A stretch of 64,000 bases of DNA from assembly GCA_006503475.1 (NCBI GenBank), contig RSEH01000014.1, positions 62,001 to 126,000 of the forward strand, written 5' to 3'. Origin of the DNA: Stentor roeselii (taxonomy: Eukaryota > Ciliophora > Heterotrichea > Heterotrichida > Stentoridae). The notes beneath the pieces are model-generated. The model searched no databases. It was given only the letters and a program-made list of their open reading frames with translations, and was not told the origin of the DNA. Positions 18,788 to 27,799 of this stretch are shown piece after piece (positions within the stretch are counted from its first letter, which is position 1; each line of letters opens with the position of its first letter). The translations under genes were made by a program, and so were the position numbers.

Positions 18788-19936
18788 ATGAATGGAATCG
18801 AGGAAATCGAAAAAACATGCGAGCACATCAAAAAGCCAACAATAGGTATCCATGAAACTTTCTTATTCGATTTGCAAAATCGAACAATTCACTACTTAGG
18901 AGGAGGCGGAAAAGACCAATGGGAAGAACTGATAAAAATAAAGCCTTCTTTAATTTACTTAAACCTTGACAACAAGGATGAAATGACTTGGCTCTTTGAC
19001 ATCCTTCATGTGAACCCTTTAATCCATGCCGAGTGCAGCGAATGGAGTTTTAAAGAAAAAGACTACGTGATGGACTTCGATGATTATTTTTTCATCTGCA
19101 TGAGCGACTTAAGTGAAAAGGATGAACTTGAAAATCCGATTCAAATGAAAATAATTGTTTTTAAAGACTTTATAATAGTCGTCTCTTGTCAAGAGCTTTA
19201 CTTTGTGAATTACCTTTTTTATGACTTTCAAAGCAAACATTACAGGGATAATGAAAGGTTTAAAACTACTGGATTTCAAAGAGCTTTAACTTTAAGAAAG
19301 TTTAGGATTGAAATGCATCGAAAAATTGACTTTGAAGGAATTTTAACAGTTTATGATTTGTTTTACCAGATATTGAAGATTAATATTGCAAGATTTGAAA
19401 GTCTTGTGATGAAACTTGTGATTGAAAGTAAAAATTGCATGGATTTTTCATATGAAATTAGTTATAAGGAACTCTCTGATTATCAGATAAGGATGAGTAA
19501 AGCTGAGAGGGAACTGATTTACTTGATGGGCATCATCAAGCCAAAGAAAAAAATAATCAAAACTTTGTTAAACCTATTTTCAGAGACGAGATTTTACCTT
19601 GTTTACCTAAACGGCCTCTCAAATCGTTTAAAAAAAATAGTCTCATCTTTAATCAGCAGTAAAAATACCCTAAAAGCAGCGAAAGTTCTTTACCATACCT
19701 GTGCAGATGACACTCTTTCAAGAACTGGAATCAGTTCAGGAGAAATAATGAAATTTTTTGCAGGAATGACTACAATTTTCATGCCTATCGCTTCAATTGA
19801 ATCGATGTGGGGGCAGAATATGAAAGTGCCAGGAAAGGACATAACAGATCTTCGAATTTCAGCGGTTTTCTTTAGTTGCTTTACAATTTGGATATTTTTT
19901 TCAGTGCTTTACTTTAAAAGAATTCGGTGGTTTTAG
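18788..19936 (+). CDS. CorA/Mrs2-like divalent cation transporter with GQN in place of GMN
   Basis: A 382-residue protein from the ATG at 18788; the frame is open further upstream but without an ATG. The N-terminal domain resembles the CorA alpha/beta funnel, followed by long helices. The C-terminus carries two membrane spans: KFFAGMTTIFMPIASIESMWGQN and ISAVFFSCFTIWIFFSVLYF, ending in basic RIRWF. The first helix ends in the place where CorA/Mrs2 proteins have the selectivity motif YGMN; here it reads WGQN. The MTTIFMP stretch is typical of the family. Mg2+ or another metal is the likely substrate, but the changed motif makes this less certain. Confidence 0.8.
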   Translation: MNGIEEIEKTCEHIKKPTIGIHETFLFDLQNRTIHYLGGGGKDQWEELIKIKPSLIYLNLDNKDEMTWLFDILHVNPLIHAECSEWSFKEKDYVMDFDDYFFICMSDLSEKDELENPIQMKIIVFKDFIIVVSCQELYFVNYLFYDFQSKHYRDNERFKTTGFQRALTLRKFRIEMHRKIDFEGILTVYDLFYQILKINIARFESLVMKLVIESKNCMDFSYEISYKELSDYQIRMSKAERELIYLMGIIKPKKKIIKTLLNLFSETRFYLVYLNGLSNRLKKIVSSLISSKNTLKAAKVLYHTCADDTLSRTGISSGEIMKFFAGMTTIFMPIASIESMWGQNMKVPGKDITDLRISAVFFSCFTIWIFFSVLYFKRIRWF

Positions 19937-20017
19937 CGGAAATTAGAAAATTGAAAAAAATCTTAGGTGTAAATAATTTGTATTAAAAACTTGGATTAAA
20001 TAACGATAATAAAACTC

Positions 20018-21532
20018 ATGAATACTCAGAGATCAAAACATGAAAGGTCGATTTCTGTTTGTCAAACTCAAGGAAAAATTCAACTCATTCAGCAGAGTCA
20101 AAGAACTTTAGCGATTGTTGAGAATTTGAATTTCTTGGAAAATCAAATCAACCTTTTTCAGAAGATTAAGTTTCCTAAACTTCAACTTCCGAATTTAAAA
20201 AAACAGAAAAAACGAGCTAAACATGTTAAACAAAAGAGTTGCCAGGTAAGTCCGTGCAAGGAGCCAGATTATTCATTAAGTTTTCAGCCTACTCCACTGC
20301 CTGATCTGCATTTTCCTTCAATCCAAAAAGTCGCTCTTGGACCTGGGTGTTATCCAAGTATCCAACGAGACGACTCACGAGTTTTTATCTCCAAAAAAGG
20401 ACGCCACGAGTCAAACTTCGAGGACCAGCTTTCTTTATTGCTTTCCAAGGCGAAATCCTGTGAAAACACCGAAAAAATCAAGAATTTTTTCAAAATCAAC
20501 AAAGAATTTCTATTCCAAGACACAGAACTCAAAGAAATCCTCGAAAAACAAAAAGAAAAATTCAAAGAAATCCAGTCAAAAATCAAGAAAAAGACGAAAA
20601 ACTTGTTAGAAGAAAACGAAAAACAAGTAAAAAAACAAAAATATCTGGAAAAAGTCGAAAAAAATTTATGGAAACGAAAAATTCCTGAATTTAAAGAATT
20701 TGCTCAAATTTTTTACTTAATTTTTGGAGTTTTTCAAATTTCTTCGCTGATTAAGTTGAAAGTGACATCACGAAAAGTAATGAAAAGTTAGAACTTAAGG
20801 GAAAAGTCGATTAAATCTTTGAATATTCTTTACTATGTCAGTGCATTTGTAGGAAAATTCAGAAGATTTAAACAAAATAGAAGATTTAATCATTTGAAAA
20901 TTGTTTTGAAGAAACACTTTGAACTTATTAATAACTGGATTTCGAGAGTGAAAAAGAAGTACTCGGAAATAGTAAATAGCTGCATTGAACAACCCATGTT
21001 GTCAAATTATTTATTTGAATTTATGGCGGATTTCATGAGAATTTCTCTGAAAATACAGAGAAATATTAAAAATTTTCTTGTGATAAAAAAAGCGAAAATC
21101 GATTTAATTTGTTTAAAGTTCTCGAAAATTATTGAAAAAAATTCATTTTTCAGGTCAGCCTCAATAAAATCTGCAAATATTAAAAAACCTTCAACGATTC
21201 CTAAACAGTTCATTTTAGAATATGCGACAAAATATTATAACTTCAAAATAAATCAATTTATTCAGTCGAAATTAGATTACGTGGCTGATGAAGAAGCAGC
21301 TGAACAAGAATATCAAGATCAGCTTTTAGATAATTTTTTTGATATCTTCCTGCGCGATAGAAAAGTAAAGATCGAAAAACGTTTGATAAAAAAACCTGTT
21401 CTTTTGCTTTACTCTGACAGGAAAACAATTCTGAAGTTTATAAATAAAGGTAAAAAACAGTGGATGAATCTCATGACTTATGAAGTTCAACAAAGAACTA
21501 AATTAGTAAGATTTAACACAAACCTTTTCTAG
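20018..21532 (+). CDS. basic coiled-coil protein, function unknown (one 15-nt intron)
   Basis: Two frames in the same phase are split only by a TAG at 20789-20791. That TAG is the end of GTAATGAAAAGTTAG, a 15-nt intron; removing it gives a 499-residue protein. The N-terminal half is Ser/Pro/Lys-rich with a Lys/Glu coiled coil about residues 155-220. The second half is helical and strongly basic, with isolated Trp and Tyr (NNWISRVKKKY, KQWMNLMTYEV). I recognise no family. The second exon has no ATG of its own, which supports the join. Confidence 0.65.
20777..20791 (+). other. 15-nt spliceosomal intron
   Basis: GTAATGAAAAGTTAG. It contains an in-frame TAG; both sides are in the same frame and removal is phase-neutral. 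Size, GTAA donor and TAG acceptor match the other introns in the window. Confidence 0.8.
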
Positions 21533-21941
21533 TAATTAACCTTTAAACTAGTTAAAGTATTCGGAAGTCACCCTAAGCAAATCTTGATCTTAGTTGCTAG
21601 AAATGAACCTTAAACTATTTTAATCATCATAAACGATAAGCTAACCAAAAGTTAACCTAACTCAACTTTTCTATGACCAATCTCTAAAAAATTAAATCAT
21701 CATACACAATTTCTCATCATAAACAAAAATCTTCATTTAACTGAACTTATCTAAATCAGCCACTAAACTATTTAATTAACAGAAAAAATCCCTAATCTAA
21801 AGAAAAAATCTTTACTTTTAACTGAACTTTTCTGAGTCACCAGCAAATCAATAAACTTAACAGAAACACTTCATCTAAAAAATCTAACCGAAAAATCGAA
21901 AATCCTCAACCCATCCAAAATTCTCCAAAGCCAGCAAATAA
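21533..21941. other. intergenic with loosely repeated A/C-rich units
   Basis: 409 bp. Two partly similar units contain TTTAACTGAACTT(A/T)TCT followed by an (A/G)(A/G)TCA(C/G)C-like patch and TTAACAGAAA, roughly 90-100 bp apart (about 21735 and 21818). No gene is seen. The plus strand is A/C-rich, as usual upstream of a plus-strand start here. Confidence 0.45.
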
Positions 21942-22742
21942 ATGAATTCAACTTTAAGCTTAATTCCAAGTCTAGACAACTTCCTCTCAATAAACCCTTC
22001 CACATCCAAAAAAGACTACACATACGCAGAGCAGTACCCAGTCTTCATCTCTCAAGAAAAGCTTTCAAAGCTAATCGGAAACCCTTCAAACGTCCACGCC
22101 CGTTCAACTCTAAAAGAGCCCTCATCAAAGCGATCCTCTGACTCCTCATCAAGTCCCTTCACCAAAAGATCTCCAAGCAAGACTCAATCTTTAGAGTTCC
22201 GAATGTCAAAATTCCCGAATTCCAGTCTAAACGTGGAACTAGAAAAGCAATGCCTGATCTCGGAACTCTATCAAAACATTGAAAAACTAAAGCAAAAGTC
22301 CAAGCTTTTCCCTCCAATAAAGGTAATCTGGCCAGTGTCACAAAAGAAGTCCCTTAAAAGTGACGTGAAATCAGCAAGAGTAAACATGCGAGCACTTTTA
22401 AACGGAGAGACTTTAAGTCTTCCCTGCAGCGCTTGTCATGGCCTGAGGTGCATCTGCCAAGTGACTGACAGCTTCTGCGACCAGACCTGGGACCGGGTAA
22501 AGCACAAGTACTCCAAAAGGACTGACATCTACCATCCCGTCGTAAAAAGCAAGCTACTTGGAAGAACCCCTCGTTTTCAGTCAGTCCCCAGCGAGTCCAA
22601 CTACTACGCCGAGCGAATCAGTTTAAAACGTACAAAACGACGGCGAAAAGCTTACAATAACTACGAAAACCTTCCTAATGAACTGCTTCAAGTTTCACCT
22701 AAAAACCTTTATATGAAAGTTTTAGAGGATGATTTTAATTAA
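21942..22742 (+). CDS. protein with a Cys-rich CSACHG motif, function unknown
   Basis: A 266-residue protein. The first half is Ser/Pro-rich and probably disordered. A compact Cys cluster lies near 160-180: LPCSACHGLRCICQ followed by SFCDQTWDRV, which could bind zinc. The tail is Arg/Lys-rich (KRTKRRRKAYNNYENLPNELL). I recognise no family. The stop codon shares bases with that of the convergent coiled-coil gene (4-bp overlap at TTAA), so the two genes have no 3' spacer. Confidence 0.7.
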   Translation: MNSTLSLIPSLDNFLSINPSTSKKDYTYAEQYPVFISQEKLSKLIGNPSNVHARSTLKEPSSKRSSDSSSSPFTKRSPSKTQSLEFRMSKFPNSSLNVELEKQCLISELYQNIEKLKQKSKLFPPIKVIWPVSQKKSLKSDVKSARVNMRALLNGETLSLPCSACHGLRCICQVTDSFCDQTWDRVKHKYSKRTDIYHPVVKSKLLGRTPRFQSVPSESNYYAERISLKRTKRRRKAYNNYENLPNELLQVSPKNLYMKVLEDDFN

Positions 22743-25700
22743 CTTCGTTTTAAGATTGATGAGTCAAGGTCTACCATTTTAGAACCTGTCGTGTTTAGAA
22801 GGTAACGAGAGGAAAGTTTAGGAGTTTTTGAAGAGGGCTTTAAAAAGTGCTCTTCTCGAATACCTGCGAGTTTTGAGTCTTGGAGGTTTGGGGTGAAGTA
22901 CGGGTAGTCCCCGATGTGTGATAAGTACTCGCCGAGAACTCGGATTAACGACTTTCTTGAAAGCTTTTTTTGTTTGAAGGGGACTTCTGATGGCAGGTAG
23001 TTTATGCAGGCCAGCTTGAAGGCTGAGTAGACTGATGAGGCCTGCCCGCTGCAGGAAAGGCACTCGGGACGTAGGGTTAGGGGCTGCTTTACTTTTGTTT
23101 GGGATTTTGACTCGCTGAACCCTGTTAATTGAAGACCTTCTCGGTCTTTTTCGTCTTGTTTTATTAAAGTGAAGATTATCTGACTGGTTTCTAGAAGACA
23201 GTCTTGGTAGTTCTTTATTGAACTTAGAGCTTCTTTTAAGTATTGGATGTCTGTCATTTGGTTGGATTGTATGGATGTTACTTGTTTCAGTTCATTGTCT
23301 ACTTTTATCATGTCTGTGTTTCGCTGCTTCATCAGATATTTATTCTCATCGTATATCAAGCGAATATTAATCCTCAGCTCTTCTTGGTCATTTATCATCA
23401 TATTTCTCACAGTTTCTGCCGATTCTTCAATTTTCTCTAAAGCTTTTTTTTTCGCTATTTTCAGTTTTTTTATCTCATTTTGAATGAAATCCGTGGAAAA
23501 TTTTATAAGTTTTTCCTGAGTTTTTTTAAGTTTTTTCGAGTTTTTTTCAGCTACTTTTTCGAATTCTTCTTGTATTTTACTGAGTTCGAGTTTTTGACTC
23601 TCGATTTCTGCCTGGGCCAGTCTCGGGGAAATGTAAGGATCAAGTTTTTGTTGTTTTTCTACTGAAAGGTTTTTTGATGACTCGTCACTTTTTACTGCAG
23701 AGCCTCCTGTTTGCTCTCTTTTAAGAATAGAAACGTCGAGGTTTGATGAACTTGGCGTTTTTTTAATTGTTGAAGGAGGGTCTGGCACTTTTATTTGAAG
23801 TTCCTGTGATTTTGCCACTTTTTCTTGGGGTTCTGGTGATTTTTTTAATGTCGGCCTTTTTTCGAAGTGTTTTCGGATGACCTGAGGCTTTTCTAGGAGC
23901 TTTTTTAAGGATTTTCCTTTTTCGTTGGGCTTTGAACGGCTTTTTCTTTTATCTGCTTTGGATTTGATCTCGATTTTTTCGATGGTTTTGTTTAGGTTGC
24001 TGGAATCGTTTTCTTTTAAAGTAATTTCAGGTTCTTTTTCAACTTTACTTGAATTTAGAGAATCTTTTCGAAGACTATCTGGTAATTCTTCCTTACTTTT
24101 ATTGATTTTTCTATTTTTCCCCTTTTCTTCAGAGATTTGTTCAGTATTCTTAGAATTTTTTTCCTTTTTGACTTCATCATCTTCATTTTTTCCTTCAACT
24201 TCTTTTCTTTCCTGAAATCCCTCTTTTTTCACTTCAATTTTTTCACTTTTTCTTTCAACCTCATTAATACTCTGAATACTTTTTCTAATTTTCTCTCCTT
24301 TTTGACTATTCCTTCTTTTTTGACTTTCCTCTAAATTCTCACTTTCGCTACTTTCAACAAAAGGTTCATCTTCAAATTCTTCATCAATCTCCTTTTTCTT
24401 ATTCTTCGATTTTTCCTTAATCGGAAGTAACGGCAAAGGAGTACTTGACTTTTGATAGATCTGAGGTGGTACCATTAAAAAGCTTTCCCTTAAATTAGAA
24501 GCCCCTGAAAAAGGTCGACTTTCCCAGCTTTCAAAGCTTTCCTTTGACAACTGGGACCTTATCAGGTAGTTCGGAGTTATTTTTAAGTCAAGGACATTTT
24601 GAATGTTGTTCTTTGAAGTTCTTTCAATGCTGATCTGGGTCTGGCCTTCAATGCTGAGATTCACTGACTTCAAGCGAATCTCAGTTTTCGCTGTACTTGC
24701 GAGAGGAGAAGCTTTTGGCGAAGTTTCAAGAGTTTCATTTTTTTCGAAAAGTTCAGCTGGAATGACAGGTTTTGACTTTGGACTTTCATCGATAGCGAAA
24801 CTGCCAGCTCTGTCTTTGAAGTTTTTTTTAGATGAAGGTGAGTTGAGATAAGGGACTTCTCGATGAGGAGTTTGAAAAGCACTGGACTCAAAGTCGTTTT
24901 TTACATCAACACTTAAAGGGGCTAAAAATTTTGCTTCAGTAGTTTTTTTGAATTCCAAGTCACTTTTTTTTTCTTCAATGACTTTTAACTGTTTTTCATA
25001 AACTCGTTTCAAGTGCATCAAAAAAGAAAGAGTTGGTTGTGGAAGTTGATAATTTTCTGACTTCATGTCTCTGGACTCTTCAATCAAGGTGCAAGTTTGA
25101 CGTAAATCTGACCTGATCACTGGTCCCATGAAAGTCAGATGATCAAGTTGAGAGGTTTCTATAAAAACTTCATAAATTTCAGAGGAAATCGCGAATTTTA
25201 AGGCTTTGTCAAAAAAACTGTTGATGTTTTTAAGGTCTGTATTAAGACGATTGCGCATATTTGAGTTGTCAGTTTCCATCCGGAACTTGAACTCTTTGAT
25301 GTCTTTTAAAGTGACTCTTTCTTTCGTTAAACCTTCAACTTTTTGAGTCAAGATATCATTATTTTCTTTGACTTTTTTAATCAAAAACTGAAGACTTGGC
25401 ATTGATTTTTCGTTGAGTTCTCCAAGTTTATATCCAAAACTATCAACTTTTCCATTCAAACTCTCTAAAAGATGGGCAGTTTCATAGAGATGTTTTTGAA
25501 GTAAGTTCTCAATGACTGTCATTTGTCTTTTCACTGAATCTTTCGTTTCTCGAATGCTTTTTTCGCTGGTTTTAAACATTTTTTCGTTGTTTGACTGAAC
25601 TTCTTCCATTGTTTTGTAGGAAACTTTGAGGTATTCGAAGTGGTGGGTCAACTGGTTGATTGAACTGTTGAATTGTTCGAGTCGACGCGTTGTAGAGTGT

Positions 25701-25963
25701 TCTAAACTTCTTGTTTCACTGAAAACGTCGAACATTTTCTTGTTGAAGTCTTCTAAGGGAACGAGACGATTGAGACTTCTTTGCATCTTTTCTTCTAAGT
25801 CATTATTCCGGATTTTGTGTTTAACGTCGTGTTTTTTAAGCTTTTCGAGTAATTTTTCGTGGGATTCTACCTTGGTTATTAGAGGAGAGACAAGATTAGA
25901 GATTAGGTCGCGGATACGATTTTCTAAGAATATCAGTTCTGACTCAAGTTCCATGTCTACCAT
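22739..25963 (-). CDS. large coiled-coil protein with a C-terminal CLSC motif
   Basis: A 1074-residue protein. Residues about 1-350 are mostly heptad-like helix (LENRIRDLISNLVSPL, VESHEKLLEKLKKH). The middle (about 380-720) is a very Lys/Glu/Ser-rich linker, and residues about 760-920 form a second coiled coil. Near residue 985 is RPECLSCSG, a Cys motif I recall at the C-terminus of several ciliate and flagellate coiled-coil proteins, then a short globular region (LIRVLGEYLSH). A cytoskeletal or basal-body structural role is likely but inferred. The stop overlaps that of the opposite gene by 4 bp. Confidence 0.75.
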   Translation of the reverse strand: MVDMELESELIFLENRIRDLISNLVSPLITKVESHEKLLEKLKKHDVKHKIRNNDLEEKMQRSLNRLVPLEDFNKKMFDVFSETRSLEHSTTRRLEQFNSSINQLTHHFEYLKVSYKTMEEVQSNNEKMFKTSEKSIRETKDSVKRQMTVIENLLQKHLYETAHLLESLNGKVDSFGYKLGELNEKSMPSLQFLIKKVKENNDILTQKVEGLTKERVTLKDIKEFKFRMETDNSNMRNRLNTDLKNINSFFDKALKFAISSEIYEVFIETSQLDHLTFMGPVIRSDLRQTCTLIEESRDMKSENYQLPQPTLSFLMHLKRVYEKQLKVIEEKKSDLEFKKTTEAKFLAPLSVDVKNDFESSAFQTPHREVPYLNSPSSKKNFKDRAGSFAIDESPKSKPVIPAELFEKNETLETSPKASPLASTAKTEIRLKSVNLSIEGQTQISIERTSKNNIQNVLDLKITPNYLIRSQLSKESFESWESRPFSGASNLRESFLMVPPQIYQKSSTPLPLLPIKEKSKNKKKEIDEEFEDEPFVESSESENLEESQKRRNSQKGEKIRKSIQSINEVERKSEKIEVKKEGFQERKEVEGKNEDDEVKKEKNSKNTEQISEEKGKNRKINKSKEELPDSLRKDSLNSSKVEKEPEITLKENDSSNLNKTIEKIEIKSKADKRKSRSKPNEKGKSLKKLLEKPQVIRKHFEKRPTLKKSPEPQEKVAKSQELQIKVPDPPSTIKKTPSSSNLDVSILKREQTGGSAVKSDESSKNLSVEKQQKLDPYISPRLAQAEIESQKLELSKIQEEFEKVAEKNSKKLKKTQEKLIKFSTDFIQNEIKKLKIAKKKALEKIEESAETVRNMMINDQEELRINIRLIYDENKYLMKQRNTDMIKVDNELKQVTSIQSNQMTDIQYLKEALSSIKNYQDCLLETSQIIFTLIKQDEKDREGLQLTGFSESKSQTKVKQPLTLRPECLSCSGQASSVYSAFKLACINYLPSEVPFKQKKLSRKSLIRVLGEYLSHIGDYPYFTPNLQDSKLAGIREEHFLKPSSKTPKLSSRYLLNTTGSKMVDLDSSILKRS

Positions 25964-26372
25964 TTGATTATAAGGTTAAGACGTTATTTCGAAGTTTTTT
26001 CAGGGGTTTAAAAAGTTCGGAATTTTTGGAGGTATGAAGTTTATGATTTTAGGTTCATTTTGAATTTTTAGGAAGAGATAATAAGAGCACTGAGGTCTTT
26101 GATTAGTTTAGATTATTATTTGATTCAAATTTTCATTCAGAAATTAAAACCTCTGTAATCAGTAATTTATTCCAAATAAAAGCTTCTGATATTCATTCAA
26201 AAATCTTAAAACAAGAATTCTCATAAAAAATTCTGAAATCCTTAAAATATCCATTCAATAAATCATCACCCAATCCATTCAAAACCAGAAAAATCCCCAA
26301 CTCTCCTATTTTCCCTCTTTCCCTCTTCTCCAACTCCGAAAAAATCCTAATTCAAAGTAACCGCTAATAATA
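25964..26372. other. intergenic, A/C-rich toward the CDPK start
   Basis: 409 bp between two divergent starts. The first 100 bp are G/T-rich on the plus strand and the last 150 bp strongly A/C-rich, each being A/C-rich on the sense strand upstream of its gene. No gene is seen. Confidence 0.5.
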
Positions 26373-27785
26373 ATGGGCTGTGGAAAAAGTAAAAAATCAA
26401 AGCCTCAAGAGCCCCCAATATCCCGAGTAAAAGAAAAAAAAGACACCGACCGTGCAAAAGTCTCCACCGAAAAAGAAAAATTCTCAAAGTTCACCTTAAA
26501 CAACTACGAAGTAACAAGCCAGATCGTGCGAGTTCCTTACGCGACACTCTTCAACGCGCGTCAAACTTCAGCAGACCTTCCAAAAACCCTGAAAATCGTA
26601 GACCTATGCCAACCAGAAGGAATAAGTCTAAACCCAAAGCACCTGGAGACCGAAATAAAGCAGTTGAAGTCCTTAGACCACATAAACATCTTACGAGTTC
26701 ACGACATGTTTCCTTACAACAACAAGTTCTGCATTGTGATGGAGCCTCTGGAAAACTCGATAATGCTTCTTGATTTCATTCAAAGCCTGCAGCATATGAA
26801 AGAGTCACTAGTTTGCAAAATCATGTCACAGATCTTCAGCGCGATTCAATACTGTCATCTTAAAAAGGTCATTCACCGTGATTTGAACCCGAAGCTCATT
26901 TACGTCATTAACCCGAACACTTTTCATATAAAAATATCTGAATTCGGGGCTTCTGCTTTCATGGACCCTGATAATAACCTGGTCGGGAAAAGCTTTCCTA
27001 AGGTTTTCACTGCGCCAGAAGTTTTTACAGGGTTTTATAATGAAAAGTGCGACTTGTGGAGTGCTGGGGTTATTTTGTACTTGCTGCTCACTGGAGAACA
27101 TCCTGCTGTTCCTTTTCATCCGGATGGCTTACAGTCTAAAGTCAGTCATTCGGCTTTTGACTTGCTTTGCAAATTGATGAATGAAGACTTTAAAGTTAGA
27201 ATATCTGCCGCTGAGGCTTTGGAACATCCTTGGATTAAATCGGCACAGGATGATAATGGGGCTGATGTTGATAAGGCGCTTAAGATGTTGAAAAAATTTA
27301 ATAAAATATCTGAGGCCCAAGATGCTGTCAGGGAATTTGTTGCCAGTCAGATTATTTCGTATAATGATAGCCAGTACTTCATTGAAAACTTTCAGAAACT
27401 TGACAGTAATAATGATGGGAAAATAACAAGGGAGGAACTGATGGAGCATTATACCAAAACTATGTCAAGTACCGAAGCCACAGAAGTAGTAAAAAAAATC
27501 TTCGAAGTCGCAGACCGCGACAAAAACGGTTCAATCGAATTCGCAGAGTTCATCCGAGGAAGTATGAAGACCTCATCCCTTCTCTCAATAGAAAACATCG
27601 AAAAGGCATTTAAACTTCTCGACAAAGACAACAACCAAAACCTTTCAATAGAAGAGCTTCAATACCTATTAGGCGACACAGCCGACAAGCCAATAAGACA
27701 ACTAATCCAAGAAGCCGACCAAAACAAAGACGGGCAGGTCAGTTTTTCAGAGTTTTTGAAGTTGTTGAAGAAAAAATACGAGTAG
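26373..27785 (+). CDS. CDPK-like protein with degenerate (probably inactive) kinase domain
   Basis: A 470-residue protein with the calcium-dependent protein kinase layout: MGCGKSKK N-terminus (myristoyl/palmitoyl-type), kinase domain about 45-295, then four EF-hands (DSNNDGKITREEL, DRDKNGSIEFAEF, DKDNNQNLSIEEL, DQNKDGQVSFSEF). The kinase core is altered. The glycine loop is missing, HRDLKPEN reads HRDLNPKL (metal-binding Asn lost, about residue 175), and DFG reads EFG (190-192). The ATP Lys (LKIV) and the APE motif remain. All EF-hands keep good Ca2+ ligands. A calcium-sensing pseudokinase is the most likely role. It converges on a more intact CDPK 14 bp away. Confidence 0.88.
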   Translation: MGCGKSKKSKPQEPPISRVKEKKDTDRAKVSTEKEKFSKFTLNNYEVTSQIVRVPYATLFNARQTSADLPKTLKIVDLCQPEGISLNPKHLETEIKQLKSLDHINILRVHDMFPYNNKFCIVMEPLENSIMLLDFIQSLQHMKESLVCKIMSQIFSAIQYCHLKKVIHRDLNPKLIYVINPNTFHIKISEFGASAFMDPDNNLVGKSFPKVFTAPEVFTGFYNEKCDLWSAGVILYLLLTGEHPAVPFHPDGLQSKVSHSAFDLLCKLMNEDFKVRISAAEALEHPWIKSAQDDNGADVDKALKMLKKFNKISEAQDAVREFVASQIISYNDSQYFIENFQKLDSNNDGKITREELMEHYTKTMSSTEATEVVKKIFEVADRDKNGSIEFAEFIRGSMKTSSLLSIENIEKAFKLLDKDNNQNLSIEELQYLLGDTADKPIRQLIQEADQNKDGQVSFSEFLKLLKKKYE

Positions 27786-27799
27786 ATAGTCTAATTATT

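Noticed and set aside
23243-24334. Several plus-strand open stretches rich in Phe, Ser and Leu
   Set aside because: They are antisense to Lys/Glu-rich coiled coil codons, which read as Phe/Leu/Ser on the other strand.
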